A stretch of DNA of 64,000 bases. It comes from Sporocytophaga myxococcoides DSM 11118. GTDB taxonomy: Bacteria; Bacteroidota; Bacteroidia; Cytophagales; Cytophagaceae. Under the pieces are notes generated by a model. That model was given only the letters and a program-made list of their open reading frames with translations. It was not told the origin of the DNA and did not search any database. The stretch covers positions 1,200,960-1,264,959 of the forward strand of contig NZ_KE384560.1 in assembly GCF_000426725.1 (NCBI RefSeq). The letters run 5' to 3'. The position numbers were made by a program, and so were the translations under genes. This document shows, piece after piece, positions 55,561-64,000 of the stretch; the stretch's first letter is position 1; every line of letters begins with the position of its first letter.

Positions 55561-56601
55561 ATGAGTATTTCCAATATAAATTCGTTTGCTGGCTTGTTAT
55601 TATTTCTTTTTGTAGTGTCAATTTCTGGATGCAAAAAAGAAGGGAAAAAAGAAAATTCTGTTGAACCAGCCTATGAGTTAGTAATCCCTGAAGGATTTCC
55701 TCAACCGGAAATTCCTGCAGATAATCAGCTTACAAGTGAAAGAGTCGCGCTCGGTAAAATGTTGTTTTTCGATCCGATCCTTTCAGCCGATTCTTCCGTT
55801 TCATGCGGGTCTTGCCATCATCCGGCCATTGCCTTCAGTGATATGTCAGCAGTGAGTTCAGGTGTAAACGGACATTTAGGAAGCAGAAATACGATGCCTC
55901 TCATAAATTTAGCCTGGTTTGATTCATTCATGTGGGATGGTGGCATTCCTTCCCTGGAGTTGCAAGTATTAGCTCCAGTTACAAATCATTTAGAAATGAA
56001 TTTACCTTTAGAAGAAGCTATTGCGCGCCTTAAAAAACATCCTGTCTATCCTTCTTTGTTCAAAAAAGCATACAATAGAGAACCCGATGATTTTTCATTG
56101 TTCAGGGCTATTGCTGCATATGAAAGAACCCTTATCAGTGGCAATTCAAGGTATGACCAATATTTTTATCAGAAGAAAGAAATATTTTCAGAGTCAGAAA
56201 TAAATGGTATGAATCTTTTCTTCAGCGACAGATTGCATTGTGCGTCTTGTCATAGCGGAATAAACTTTACTAATGGTACATTTCAGAATACAGGTCTGTA
56301 TGTTGTATATCCCGATCATGGAAGATATCTGATTACCGGTGATGAATCTGATAAGGGAAAATTCAAAGTGCCCACGCTTAGAAATGTAGAATTGACAGGA
56401 CCTTATATGCACGATGGGAGCATCGCAACGCTGGAAGAAGTGCTGGAACATTATTTAAGAGGAGGGAAATTCAATACCAATAAATCACCTCATGTACATT
56501 ACCATGAAGAAAGTCTTACCGATCAGGAAAAAAAAGATGTGATTAACTTTCTCAAAACTCTTACTGACACTTCTTTTGTGAATACTCATAAAAAGAGATA
56601 A
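55561..56601 (+). CDS. Di-haem cytochrome c peroxidase/MauG family lipoprotein (MbnH-like)
   Basis: 346 aa. N-terminal lipobox ISGC (Cys24), then two CxxCH haem c sites: Cys82-Cys85-His86 (SCGSCHHP) and Cys227-Cys230-His231 (HCASCHSG). Family blocks RVALGKMLFFDPILSAD, MPLINLAWF, and GPYMHDGSIATLEEVLEHYLRGG are present; Met283 is a candidate distal ligand. The next gene encodes an MbnP-family protein 12 bp later. In methanotrophs MbnH oxidises a Trp of MbnP to kynurenine, so the same may happen here; a plain periplasmic peroxidase is the alternative. Start ATG 55561 has no obvious Shine-Dalgarno, common here. Confidence 0.88.
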   Translation: MSISNINSFAGLLLFLFVVSISGCKKEGKKENSVEPAYELVIPEGFPQPEIPADNQLTSERVALGKMLFFDPILSADSSVSCGSCHHPAIAFSDMSAVSSGVNGHLGSRNTMPLINLAWFDSFMWDGGIPSLELQVLAPVTNHLEMNLPLEEAIARLKKHPVYPSLFKKAYNREPDDFSLFRAIAAYERTLISGNSRYDQYFYQKKEIFSESEINGMNLFFSDRLHCASCHSGINFTNGTFQNTGLYVVYPDHGRYLITGDESDKGKFKVPTLRNVELTGPYMHDGSIATLEEVLEHYLRGGKFNTNKSPHVHYHEESLTDQEKKDVINFLKTLTDTSFVNTHKKR

Positions 56602-56613
56602 ATTCTTATTTCT

Positions 56614-57405
56614 ATGAAAAATTTAGTTTTCGGGTTATTTCTGATTCTATTTATAAGTGCCTGCAAAAAAGACAAGGGGGCATTACCAGTTGCAGCAGAT
56701 CAGGATAAAGGCAAGGTCGAACTGATTTTTATGTCTGTAACAGGAAGCGATAATTTGTTTATGGATTCAATTTACACAAGTGGAGCAGGAGAACAGTATA
56801 GGCTAACCAAACTAAAGTTTTTTGTGTCAGATATTGGTTTTGCTGCCGGCAACTCAACCGAAGAGGCCGCGGAAGACAGTTCAGGTAGGAATATATTTCT
56901 TGTGAATTTCACCTCTTTACCGAATAGCGAGAAACTATACTTTGATGTGAAACCAGGGGAATATAAAGGATTACGTTTTAATATAGGGTTGCCAAGGGAT
57001 GTAAATCATGCGGATCCTACAGTTGCTTTGAGACCATTAAACCTGGCCCAATCAGACATGTACTGGAGTTGGAATTCAGGATATATATTTTTCCTTGCTG
57101 AAGGGAATGGTCCGAATGTTTATCAGAATAAGTTTCACTTTGGTATAGGAGAAGACAAAAGAATCATGCCTTTTTCCTTTGGAAATGTGCTTAGCCCTAA
57201 AACTTCGTTTAAGATTGAAAAAGGAAAAACTACAAGAGTAGTTTTGAAGTTTGATTTTCAGAAAATACTTGTAAACGGAGATGGCTCCTTTTACTCCCTT
57301 GCAAAACAGTCATCAACTATGGTACATGGGGGATATTTTGCGGACCTTTTAAGTGCCAATATTTCCAATACCATCGAGCTGGTCTCTTCAGAGATTATAG
57401 ATTAA
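56614..57405 (+). CDS. MbnP-family periplasmic lipoprotein
   Basis: 263 aa with lipobox ISAC (Cys17). Matches the MbnP fold family: KVELIFMSVTGSDNLFMD near the N terminus, YRLTKLKFFVSDIGF, FDVKPGEYKGLRFNIGLPRDVNHADP and the core MYWSWNSGYIFFLAEG, in which Trp151 or Trp153 could be the residue that the adjacent di-haem protein oxidises. In methanotrophs MbnP binds copper; metal binding here is inference. Co-transcribed with the di-haem gene and ended by a weak terminator. Confidence 0.85.
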   Translation: MKNLVFGLFLILFISACKKDKGALPVAADQDKGKVELIFMSVTGSDNLFMDSIYTSGAGEQYRLTKLKFFVSDIGFAAGNSTEEAAEDSSGRNIFLVNFTSLPNSEKLYFDVKPGEYKGLRFNIGLPRDVNHADPTVALRPLNLAQSDMYWSWNSGYIFFLAEGNGPNVYQNKFHFGIGEDKRIMPFSFGNVLSPKTSFKIEKGKTTRVVLKFDFQKILVNGDGSFYSLAKQSSTMVHGGYFADLLSANISNTIELVSSEIID

Positions 57406-57422
57406 ATTTTGGCTTGAGAATA

Positions 57423-57446
57423 ACCCGATTTTTGTCGGATTTTTTA
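57423..57446 (+). terminator. Weak terminator after the MbnP-like gene
   Basis: Short stem CCGA/TCGG (57424-57427, 57435-57438) with flanking partial pairing, followed by a T run 57440-57445. Weak stem, good T tract. Confidence 0.45.
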
Positions 57447-57584
57447 CGCCTTCTAATTTTTAAAATCTGATTATTTATAGAAATAATAGTCTCCCTGACT
57501 TAATGGATTCCATAATCAATTACTGTAATAACAAACAATTCTAGGTATACCCTGTTTTTTCTTTTGATAGGCAATATCAAAAGG

Positions 57585-59768
57585 ATGAAAACTACAAGTT
57601 TTATATTTAACCATTTTAAGGAGTTTGCTGAGTTTTGTTTAAGCAATGTTTTGGATAAAATTTGTGAAAGTTATTTTAATAATATAAAATCACTTGATTT
57701 GCCTTTGATCACTTTGTTTCGGGATGTTCCGGAAAAAGTGCTGATGACATTTTTTAGAGAGAGATTCATATTATTTTTAAATGATGCTATTGCCGACAGG
57801 TGCCTGGAGGAGATATTGCAGCTTACCGATCGGTGGAAGCATGGAGCATTGCCTTATGAGGTGAATAAATATTCAGTACAACCTTCTGATTTGCTTATAG
57901 GATTTGGAATCCGAAAAGATGTTTTACTTCAGTTTTTACCGGAATTTACAAAAGATGTAAGAACGGCTCTTTCCATTGTTCAGGAATTAAATGATTATCA
58001 TTTGCATATAGAAGAGCTTATTTTAAAGCTTTCTTCAGACATTAATAATGATATAATAAGAAAGAAAAACGAAGAATTACAAATCTCTAATGAGCTTCTG
58101 ATTAGGGAAATCAGGGAAAAAGAAAAAGCTGTGAAAATTGTAGCCAGAGAAAGGAGATTTAAAGATACCTTGATCAATAATGTGAATTTCGGAGTTCTTT
58201 CTTTTGACAGAAATTTCAGGATTACTACTTGGAACAGATTATTAGAAGAGCATAATAACCTGAAGAAGGAAGATGTGATAGGACGGCACCTTTTTGATTT
58301 GTTTCCGGAATACAAATTTTCAGGTGAAGAAGTGTTCTTTAGGAATGTACTGGAAGGCGTTATCATTAACCTTGAAGATTTAAACCGCAATGGTAAAAAA
58401 GGTTTTTTCGATGCGGTTCTGATTCCACTCAAGCATGAGGAAAAGAAAATTACAGGCGGGATTTGCATTGTCAATGATATTTCCGAAAGAAAGGTTCTTG
58501 AAGATAGATTGAAAAATAGCCTTTCGGAATTAAAGGAAGTGCAAGAAATAGCCAGGTTGGGAATATTTGAATGGAATATTAAAACCAATAAGTTGAAATG
58601 TTCTGAAGAGATTTTGAAACAATTCCACCTAAATAATACCGGTGATTTAACATTTACAAGTTTTAAGAGCTTTATCGATCCTGATGATTGTGAAATATTA
58701 GAAAATCTCATTAAGGAATCAGTTGAAGGAAATAAGCCATTTTCAACAGAGATAAGAATAAAAGATAAAGATCTGTTCTTATTTATTAAGGGAAAGGTTA
58801 TTTCAATTCATAATCGGCCTTATAAGCTTAAAGGTATCATTCTGGATATATCTGAACGAAGAAGAATAGAAGAGGAGATAAGAGCAAAAAATCAGGCTTT
58901 GTCAGAGAAAAACGATGAACTCAAAAAGGCTGAAGAAGCATTGATTGTGATCAATAATGAATTGGAGGAAAGGGTAGAAGAAAGGACATTTCAGCTATCT
59001 GTGTTAAATGAAGAGCTTCAAAAGGAAGTAATTGAAAGGGAGAAAGCTGAAGAAGAGTTAAAGCAGCGAAATGAAGAATTGCTGAGAATTAATGACGACC
59101 TTGACAACTTTGTGTATAGTGCTTCTCACGATCTCAAAGCTCCGATTTCAAATATAGAAGGGCTTATTTTTACTCTGGATGCTGAGCTTAAAACCGGCAA
59201 TGGCAATACTACTCCTATGATAATGGATTTAATACATAGGTCAATTGCTAACTTTAAAGATACCCTGCAAGGTCTTACAGACATAGCCAAAATAAGTGAT
59301 GCTTCATCCGAAGATCAGGCAGTAATTGCAATAGATCAGGTTGTTGATGAAATCAAGCAAAATATTAAAGAAATGATTTCTTCCTGCAATGCAGAAGTAA
59401 TCACAGATTTCTCTAATTGTCCCAATATCCGCTTTTCCCGCACGAATCTAAAAAGTATTTTATATAACCTTCTGTCCAATGCTATCAAATACAGATCACC
59501 ATTTAGAACACCAAGTGTTGTGATAAAGACAGGCTGTGAGAATGATTATATATATTTTGAAGTGAGTGACAATGGAATCGGATTTGACCCAAGTCTGAAA
59601 AATAATATTTTTTCTATGTTCAAAAGATTACATTTTCATGTGGATGGAAGCGGAATAGGTTTGTATCTGGTGAAAAGAATAGTAGATAAAAATGGGGGGA
59701 GAATTGAAGTGGAATCAGCTCCTGATAAAGGAACAACATTTAAAGTTTATCTCAAAGCAGCTGCCTGA
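57585..59768 (+). CDS. PAS-domain histidine kinase
   Basis: 727 aa from the ATG at 57585 (a TTG at 57564 would add seven residues). Soluble. A helical N-terminal region (about 1-160, not recognised), a coiled coil, two PAS-like domains (about 190-300 with NVNFGVLSFDRNFRITTWN; about 320-430 with GIFEWNIKTNKL and DISERR), another coiled coil (about 435-505), HisKA with ASHDLKAPISN (His515), and HATPase with NLLSNAIKYR, DNGIGFDP and GSGIGLYLVKR. The core closely resembles that of the kinase at 52819. No receiver of its own; a lone receiver at 54061 or the broken gene at 59747 could be the partner. Its end overlaps the latter by 22 bp. Confidence 0.9.
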   Translation: MKTTSFIFNHFKEFAEFCLSNVLDKICESYFNNIKSLDLPLITLFRDVPEKVLMTFFRERFILFLNDAIADRCLEEILQLTDRWKHGALPYEVNKYSVQPSDLLIGFGIRKDVLLQFLPEFTKDVRTALSIVQELNDYHLHIEELILKLSSDINNDIIRKKNEELQISNELLIREIREKEKAVKIVARERRFKDTLINNVNFGVLSFDRNFRITTWNRLLEEHNNLKKEDVIGRHLFDLFPEYKFSGEEVFFRNVLEGVIINLEDLNRNGKKGFFDAVLIPLKHEEKKITGGICIVNDISERKVLEDRLKNSLSELKEVQEIARLGIFEWNIKTNKLKCSEEILKQFHLNNTGDLTFTSFKSFIDPDDCEILENLIKESVEGNKPFSTEIRIKDKDLFLFIKGKVISIHNRPYKLKGIILDISERRRIEEEIRAKNQALSEKNDELKKAEEALIVINNELEERVEERTFQLSVLNEELQKEVIEREKAEEELKQRNEELLRINDDLDNFVYSASHDLKAPISNIEGLIFTLDAELKTGNGNTTPMIMDLIHRSIANFKDTLQGLTDIAKISDASSEDQAVIAIDQVVDEIKQNIKEMISSCNAEVITDFSNCPNIRFSRTNLKSILYNLLSNAIKYRSPFRTPSVVIKTGCENDYIYFEVSDNGIGFDPSLKNNIFSMFKRLHFHVDGSGIGLYLVKRIVDKNGGRIEVESAPDKGTTFKVYLKAAA

Positions 59769-60858
59769 AGAGAGGTAGCAAAGCTGTTTGGAATTTCTAT
59801 CATAAATCTTGTAAATTTTCCTTCTTCAGACTCAACTTTGATAGAACCATTAAGCTTATCAATAGCTTCTTTGGCAATGTATAATCCTATACCAGAACCA
59901 TCGCTATAATGAGTACCTCTGAAAAACATTTTAAAGATACTTGGAAGATGTTTTTCCTGAATGCCAATCCCGTTATCAGCGATAGATATTTCTGCTTTTT
60001 CGGGAGTTGTATGGATTTTGATTTCTATCCTCTTTTCAGGATTGTCTTTTTTCTGATATTTGATTGCATTAGATAAAATATTGTTGAGAATTACCTTAAT
60101 CCTAAAATCATCACTCTTAAAAGGGGAAGGGTTGACAATATCGATTGCGAAATTAATACCATTTAAGCCCTCAAAGCTTTTAATATTTTCATCAAGTATC
60201 TGGTCAAAATTGATTTCTGAAAGTGTTTCTTCTATCCTGGAGTTTTTGTAGTAGTTAACAATGTTTCTTACAAAAAGATCAAGGTTTTTAACAGATTTTT
60301 CGATCATGCTGAGATACATGTCGTCTGTTTTATTCTGATCCATATCCGCCACTTTCAGGACCCCGATAATTGTCATAAGCGGGGCTTTCAGCTCATGTGA
60401 TGCACTGTATACAAATCTTGTGAGTTCTTCATTGGCCTTTTGAAGGTCCTCAGTTCTTTTTTTTAACAGTTTTTTGGTAAGATATATTTCCCCTGCTTTT
60501 TCAATAGCCAGTTTGATATCTGTTTCGTTCCAGGGTTTTTTGATATAATAAAAAATCTTTCCCTTGTTTATGGCATCAATAACCGATTCTATGTCACTAT
60601 ATCCTGTTAGTAATATTCTAATGGTTTCCGGATATTGGCTGATAAGGGATTCGAAAAACTGAACACCTGAACACCTGTCACCTCAGGCATTTTCTGGTCA
60701 GCAATGATTACGTGAATTTCATTCTCTTTAAGAATTTCCAGTCCTTCTTTTGCTGATTTCGCAAGAAAAATTTGATAATCAAATCGAAAGGAAGCTTTGA
60801 ACACTCTCAAGTTGTATTCATCGTCATCAACATACAAAACCCTGATTTTATCTTCCAT
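59747..60858 (-). pseudogene. Receiver-histidine kinase hybrid, frameshifted by an 8-bp tandem duplication
   Basis: Removing one of two adjacent TGAACACC copies (60660-60667 or 60668-60675) restores one open frame of 367 codons with no internal stop. The restored protein has a receiver (Asp11-13, phospho-Asp54 in ADQKMPEVTG, Lys in IKKPW), a short coiled coil, HisKA with ASHELKAPL (His152) and HATPase (NILSNAIKYQ, DNGIGIQE, GSGIGLYIAKE). As written, translation from 60858 stops after 83 residues just past phospho-Asp54. A downstream Met (60376) could start a 209-aa kinase half that lacks its His. This may be a true recent mutation, a phase-variable switch or a sequencing/assembly error. Confidence 0.88.
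60660..60675. repeat. 8-bp tandem duplication TGAACACC x2
   Basis: Exact adjacent copies at 60660-60667 and 60668-60675 inside the receiver coding region; the next bases TGTCACC belong to the original sequence. It shifts the frame by +8. Confidence 0.95.
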
Positions 60859-61120
60859 AAGGTGCTGAAAATTATTCTATTTCAAAGTGTTTTGTTTTTT
60901 TAGTAAATATAATATAAAATTTATACCAAATACTTTATTCCCGGATTACTTATATTTTCCTCCCTTTAAAAAGTTGAATAGTACCAAAAAAATATGGCAT
61001 AAATAGTAAGGAAGGGGTAAATCTTTGTTTCCAGGCTGACGCCCAAAATATGAACGAATATTTTATACTGAAAATCTTTTAATAAGGTTTCCATTTTCAA
61101 TGTATAAACCTTTCAATTGC

Positions 61121-63271
61121 TTACTTCAAAGATTGGAGATTTTTAGGAAGGTATAAGATAAATTCTGTTCCAATGCCTTCCTCCGAGTGGACTTCAATTT
61201 TTCCTTTATGACTTTCTATGATGGTATAAACGATGGATAGTCCTAAGCCTGTGCCTTCTCCAACATCTTTTGTAGTAAAAAAAGGCTCAAAAATTTTCAT
61301 CTTAGTTTTTTCTGACATTCCGATTCCATTGTCTTTTATCGAAACTCCTACAGACTCATCTTTTTCAAACGTTGAGATTATAATTTCCCCATCTGAAATG
61401 TTTTTTGCTTTCACTGCCTGAATAGAGTTGGTGAGGATATTCATAAATACCTGATTGATCTTTCCTGGGAAGCATTCAATAGCCGGAATGTCATTGTAGC
61501 ATTTTGAAACTTTTACTTTCCCATCCATGCTGTTGTTTAGGAGCACTAATGTAGAGTCAATACCCAGGTTTAGATCGGAAGGTTTTAAAGCGTCCTCGTC
61601 AAGTCGAGAGAAGTTTCTTAGACTTTTAACAATTTCAGCTGTTCTGGTGGCCCCTTCTGCGATTCCGCTGAGCATCATATCTATTTCTTCTATCAGATAA
61701 TCATATTCAAGGTCTTCTTTTAATCTTTCAATCTGTTTGAGATTAGCGTTCTGTGGCTCCTGCTTATGAAGTTTTTCATACTCTTCAAGAATCTGCATCA
61801 GTCCCTGTATATCTCTTTTAAGTGGATTTATACTTGAACTTACAAAATTAATCGGATTATTAATTTCATGTGCAATACCGGCAGTTAGCTGACCTAGTGA
61901 AGCCATTTTCTCCGCATCCACAAGCTGTGATTGAGCCTCCTGTAAGTTAGTCAATGCTTTGTTAAGGTCCTGATTGGATTGTTGAAGTTCTGAAGTACGC
62001 TCTTCTACTTTGGATTCCAGAATTACGTTTTGTTCTCTTATAATTCTGTCATTCTCTGCCATGGCTCTGATAGCTTCAGCCTGAGAAATTTCTTTTTCTT
62101 TCTTCAAAATATTTATTCTGTCTGCAAGGGCAAATGAAAGAAGGATTACTTCAAGCGCAGAACCTAGAGTCATGGTATAGCTTGTAACAGTGTTATAAGG
62201 GAATATACCAAAATCCCTTAAAACAAAGAAAACAACCCCGATAAGAAATATTGTCCATGCGATTAGAAAGAACTTCGCAGACTTATAACCTTTAAGGTTT
62301 ATTTTATAAGCAATGAAAAGCATGTATAGGGCCAGGAACATGGCATTCAGCTCTATTATTAAAAAGCTTGCATTGTAATAAGTAAAAAAGGCAAGAATGA
62401 TTGAAATAAAATAAATCCAGTAAAAAATATAAAAGAATTTATCCAACTTAGGCTCATGCTGTGAAGTATTCAGGAAGAACCTCATAAACTGTGCCGCTGA
62501 AATTCCAACAAGTGTACTAAGAATATATGTGCCATTAATAGATAACCATGTGTTTCCAGGAGTTAAAAATCTAATGTTGTAGCCTAGAAAATTTGTTTGG
62601 GTAAGTCCTACAATGATGATGTAAAAAACGTAAATTAAATAGATCTTATCTCTTACAGAAAAATATATAAACAGATTATAAAAAACCATCACCAGGATGA
62701 TTCCCACATAAATTCCGGTAACCAGATCAAATTGGAGAAGGCTTTCGTATAGCGGAGTTTGTGTGCCAACTTTTAGAGGAATAGATATCTGTTCACCTGT
62801 CCTGATTTTAAATAAGTAGGTTTTAATTTCTTCCTTTTTAATTTGAACTGGAAATATATAGTTTTGATTTTTAAATTTTCGATTGTAATAAGGAATGATT
62901 TCTCCTGTGCTTTCAATTAGTTTTGCATGTCCGGATTCAATTTCATATAGAGAGATTTCATCAATGTTGGGCTGAAGCACGGAGAGGAAAATAGAATTTG
63001 ATTCAGTAAGATTTTGTATGTGAAACTTTACCCAAATATTTTTGGATGAAACCCCTAATGTTGGAACATCCTGATTACTTTTTCTAAAGTAAGATAAATT
63101 TCCTATAACAGACGGGTGAGAATTTTCCGATGAATCTTTGAATAAGTATAGATATTTACCTGCTGATTCAAACTTGTCGGCATTTTTATATTGAAAGACT
63201 AATTCATTTCTTTGCCCTAGTGATTGAAAAAATGTAAAAGCAAATAAAATGAATGTTAATAGAGATTTCAT
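61121..63271 (-). CDS. 7TMR-DISM sensor histidine kinase
   Basis: 716 aa from the ATG at 63271, which lies 4 bp after the upstream stop and opens a signal peptide (MKSLLTFILFAFTFFQSLGQ); the frame to 63340 would overlap the neighbour by 65 bp. A periplasmic DISM-type beta-sandwich (about 25-175) is followed by seven membrane segments (about 185-400), a coiled coil (about 405-455) and HisKA of the GIAHEINNPINF type (His467), then HATPase with DNGIGMSE and [14 protein letters not shown]. In 7TMR-DISM proteins the outer domain often binds small carbohydrates or other ligands. Probably paired with the upstream GNAT-like gene. Confidence 0.9.
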   Translation of the reverse strand: MKSLLTFILFAFTFFQSLGQRNELVFQYKNADKFESAGKYLYLFKDSSENSHPSVIGNLSYFRKSNQDVPTLGVSSKNIWVKFHIQNLTESNSIFLSVLQPNIDEISLYEIESGHAKLIESTGEIIPYYNRKFKNQNYIFPVQIKKEEIKTYLFKIRTGEQISIPLKVGTQTPLYESLLQFDLVTGIYVGIILVMVFYNLFIYFSVRDKIYLIYVFYIIIVGLTQTNFLGYNIRFLTPGNTWLSINGTYILSTLVGISAAQFMRFFLNTSQHEPKLDKFFYIFYWIYFISIILAFFTYYNASFLIIELNAMFLALYMLFIAYKINLKGYKSAKFFLIAWTIFLIGVVFFVLRDFGIFPYNTVTSYTMTLGSALEVILLSFALADRINILKKEKEISQAEAIRAMAENDRIIREQNVILESKVEERTSELQQSNQDLNKALTNLQEAQSQLVDAEKMASLGQLTAGIAHEINNPINFVSSSINPLKRDIQGLMQILEEYEKLHKQEPQNANLKQIERLKEDLEYDYLIEEIDMMLSGIAEGATRTAEIVKSLRNFSRLDEDALKPSDLNLGIDSTLVLLNNSMDGKVKVSKCYNDIPAIECFPGKINQVFMNILTNSIQAVKAKNISDGEIIISTFEKDESVGVSIKDNGIGMSEKTKMKIFEPFFTTKDVGEGTGLGLSIVYTIIESHKGKIEVHSEEGIGTEFILYLPKNLQSLK

Positions 63272-63275
63272 CAGA

Positions 63276-63965
63276 TTAATGATTTTTAGGAATAACCAGT
63301 TGGTAATTAATTTCAAGAAGTCCTTTGGATCCCTCTTCATTGAAAAACTGGTTCGGTTTATCTCTTAAGCCAAGAATGCGGTTTCTATCCAATTCCTGAG
63401 CAGTATCCAATGTTATAGCGTTCATTCTTCTAAGCACTCGTGCAATATAGTTCTCATTGGGATAAATAAATTCACCTTTATTGCCGAGTTGGTCCTCAAC
63501 AATGAAACCGACTCGGTTTACCATGGGCATTGTATAATCTGCACAAATGGTAAATAAGGAACTTAAATTAACTTGATTGACGATAGAAATACCAGCTCGT
63601 ATTAGTAAAAGACTAATTCCTAGCCCTGCTACTGCTTTAGAATTCCACAAACCACATAATTCTCCAGTACCGCTAAGAGAGAATTCCCTAACCATGTCAA
63701 ATATTTTAGGATCCATTTCGCCGATAGCTTCTTCAACAGGAAGTAAATGATCTTTGTCAGCTATATGAACTCTGATACCACCTTGTACCACCCCTTGATT
63801 GTCTTCAGCAACAATTGCATATACATTAGGGTTAAACATCCAGTCATCATTGTTGGTGGTAATGTTCGTTATTCCATAGTCACTTAGAACCTTTACATGA
63901 CCCTCTCTAAATCTAACGCAAGTCTCGTGATCGTTTATCGCTCTAAATGCTCTAAAAATGAACAT
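63276..63965 (-). CDS. GNAT-like protein, possible acyltransferase
   Basis: 229 aa, not firmly recognised. The pattern suggests the GNAT fold: a start FIFRAFRAINDHETCVRFRE, central YAIVAEDNQGVVQGGIRVH, EFSLSGTGELCGLWNS, then AGLGISLLLIRAGISIVNQV and FTICADYTMPMVNRVGF, an order also seen in acyl-homoserine-lactone-synthase-type and FeeM-type enzymes. No signal peptide. The stop is 4 bp before the start of the 7TMR-DISM kinase, indicating an operon. Whether it makes a signal, acylates a protein or is merely GNAT-like is not decided by the sequence. Upstream promoter lies beyond the window (35 bp remain). Confidence 0.55.
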   Translation of the reverse strand: MFIFRAFRAINDHETCVRFREGHVKVLSDYGITNITTNNDDWMFNPNVYAIVAEDNQGVVQGGIRVHIADKDHLLPVEEAIGEMDPKIFDMVREFSLSGTGELCGLWNSKAVAGLGISLLLIRAGISIVNQVNLSSLFTICADYTMPMVNRVGFIVEDQLGNKGEFIYPNENYIARVLRRMNAITLDTAQELDRNRILGLRDKPNQFFNEEGSKGLLEINYQLVIPKNH

Positions 63966-64000
63966 AATTAAATATTGTTAATCAAAAGCAATTTTTCCAG

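Noticed and set aside
57998-58711. 237-codon minus-strand frame inside the PAS kinase
   Set aside because: Ser/Phe/Leu-rich composition typical of antisense of a Glu/Lys-rich gene; no homology recognised.

Overview
The window looks like chromosomal DNA from a gliding-type Bacteroidota, most likely order Cytophagales (a Cytophaga or Sporocytophaga relative). The evidence is AT-rich DNA, a type IX secretion (T9SS) gene next to ubiE, three proteins with T9SS C-terminal sorting domains, TPR/PD40/OmpA proteins of the PorE type, DUF2851, an MbnP-family lipoprotein, TAnnTTTG promoter motifs and a wealth of hybrid two-component proteins. No rRNA, tRNA, CRISPR array, transposase gene or phage module was seen. 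The organism name is an inference from gene content.

Layout. 1-4804: three consecutive OmpA-family envelope genes, the first cut by the window edge. 4884-6277: ubiE overlapping porT. 6497-11805: an accessory stretch with two T9SS cargo genes (one an M43 metalloprotease co-transcribed with a coiled-coil tail protein), an intact serine hydrolase, a decayed second copy of it, and a 260-bp MITE-like insertion bounded by a 10-bp direct repeat. 11870-16829: housekeeping (saccharopine dehydrogenase family; minus-strand operon aroQ, class V aminotransferase, rnhA, trmN6; xerD). 16881-19791: small minus-strand genes including an XRE regulator with a histone-like tail, a glycosyltransferase-like protein and a YqjF/DUF2071 protein. 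19913-25920: pyrD, ftsK, two tandem lolA paralogues, pyrF. 25997-32466: DUF2851 and a cluster of polytopic membrane and glycosylation-type proteins. 33297-41967: nuoHIJKLMN, the membrane half of complex I, followed by purF, an IscA-type protein, methylmalonyl-CoA epimerase and thiL.

46495-63965 is a signalling island. It starts with a 2097-residue soluble hybrid kinase carrying eleven 92-residue poly-HAMP repeats, then a receiver-kinase hybrid, a lone receiver, a T9SS cargo protein, an MbnH/MbnP-like di-haem enzyme and lipoprotein pair, a PAS kinase, a receiver-kinase broken by an 8-bp tandem duplication, a 7TMR-DISM kinase and an upstream GNAT-like protein. The kinases at 52819 and 57585 share nearly the same catalytic core, which suggests expansion by duplication.

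The most unusual items are the poly-HAMP kinase, the 8-bp duplication that breaks a kinase gene, the MITE-like insertion beside a hydrolase that also has a dead paralogue, the NuoI with a 135-nt-repeat tail, the MbnH/MbnP-like pair, and the GNAT-like/7TMR-DISM pair. All domain assignments were made by reading motifs by eye; no database search was run.
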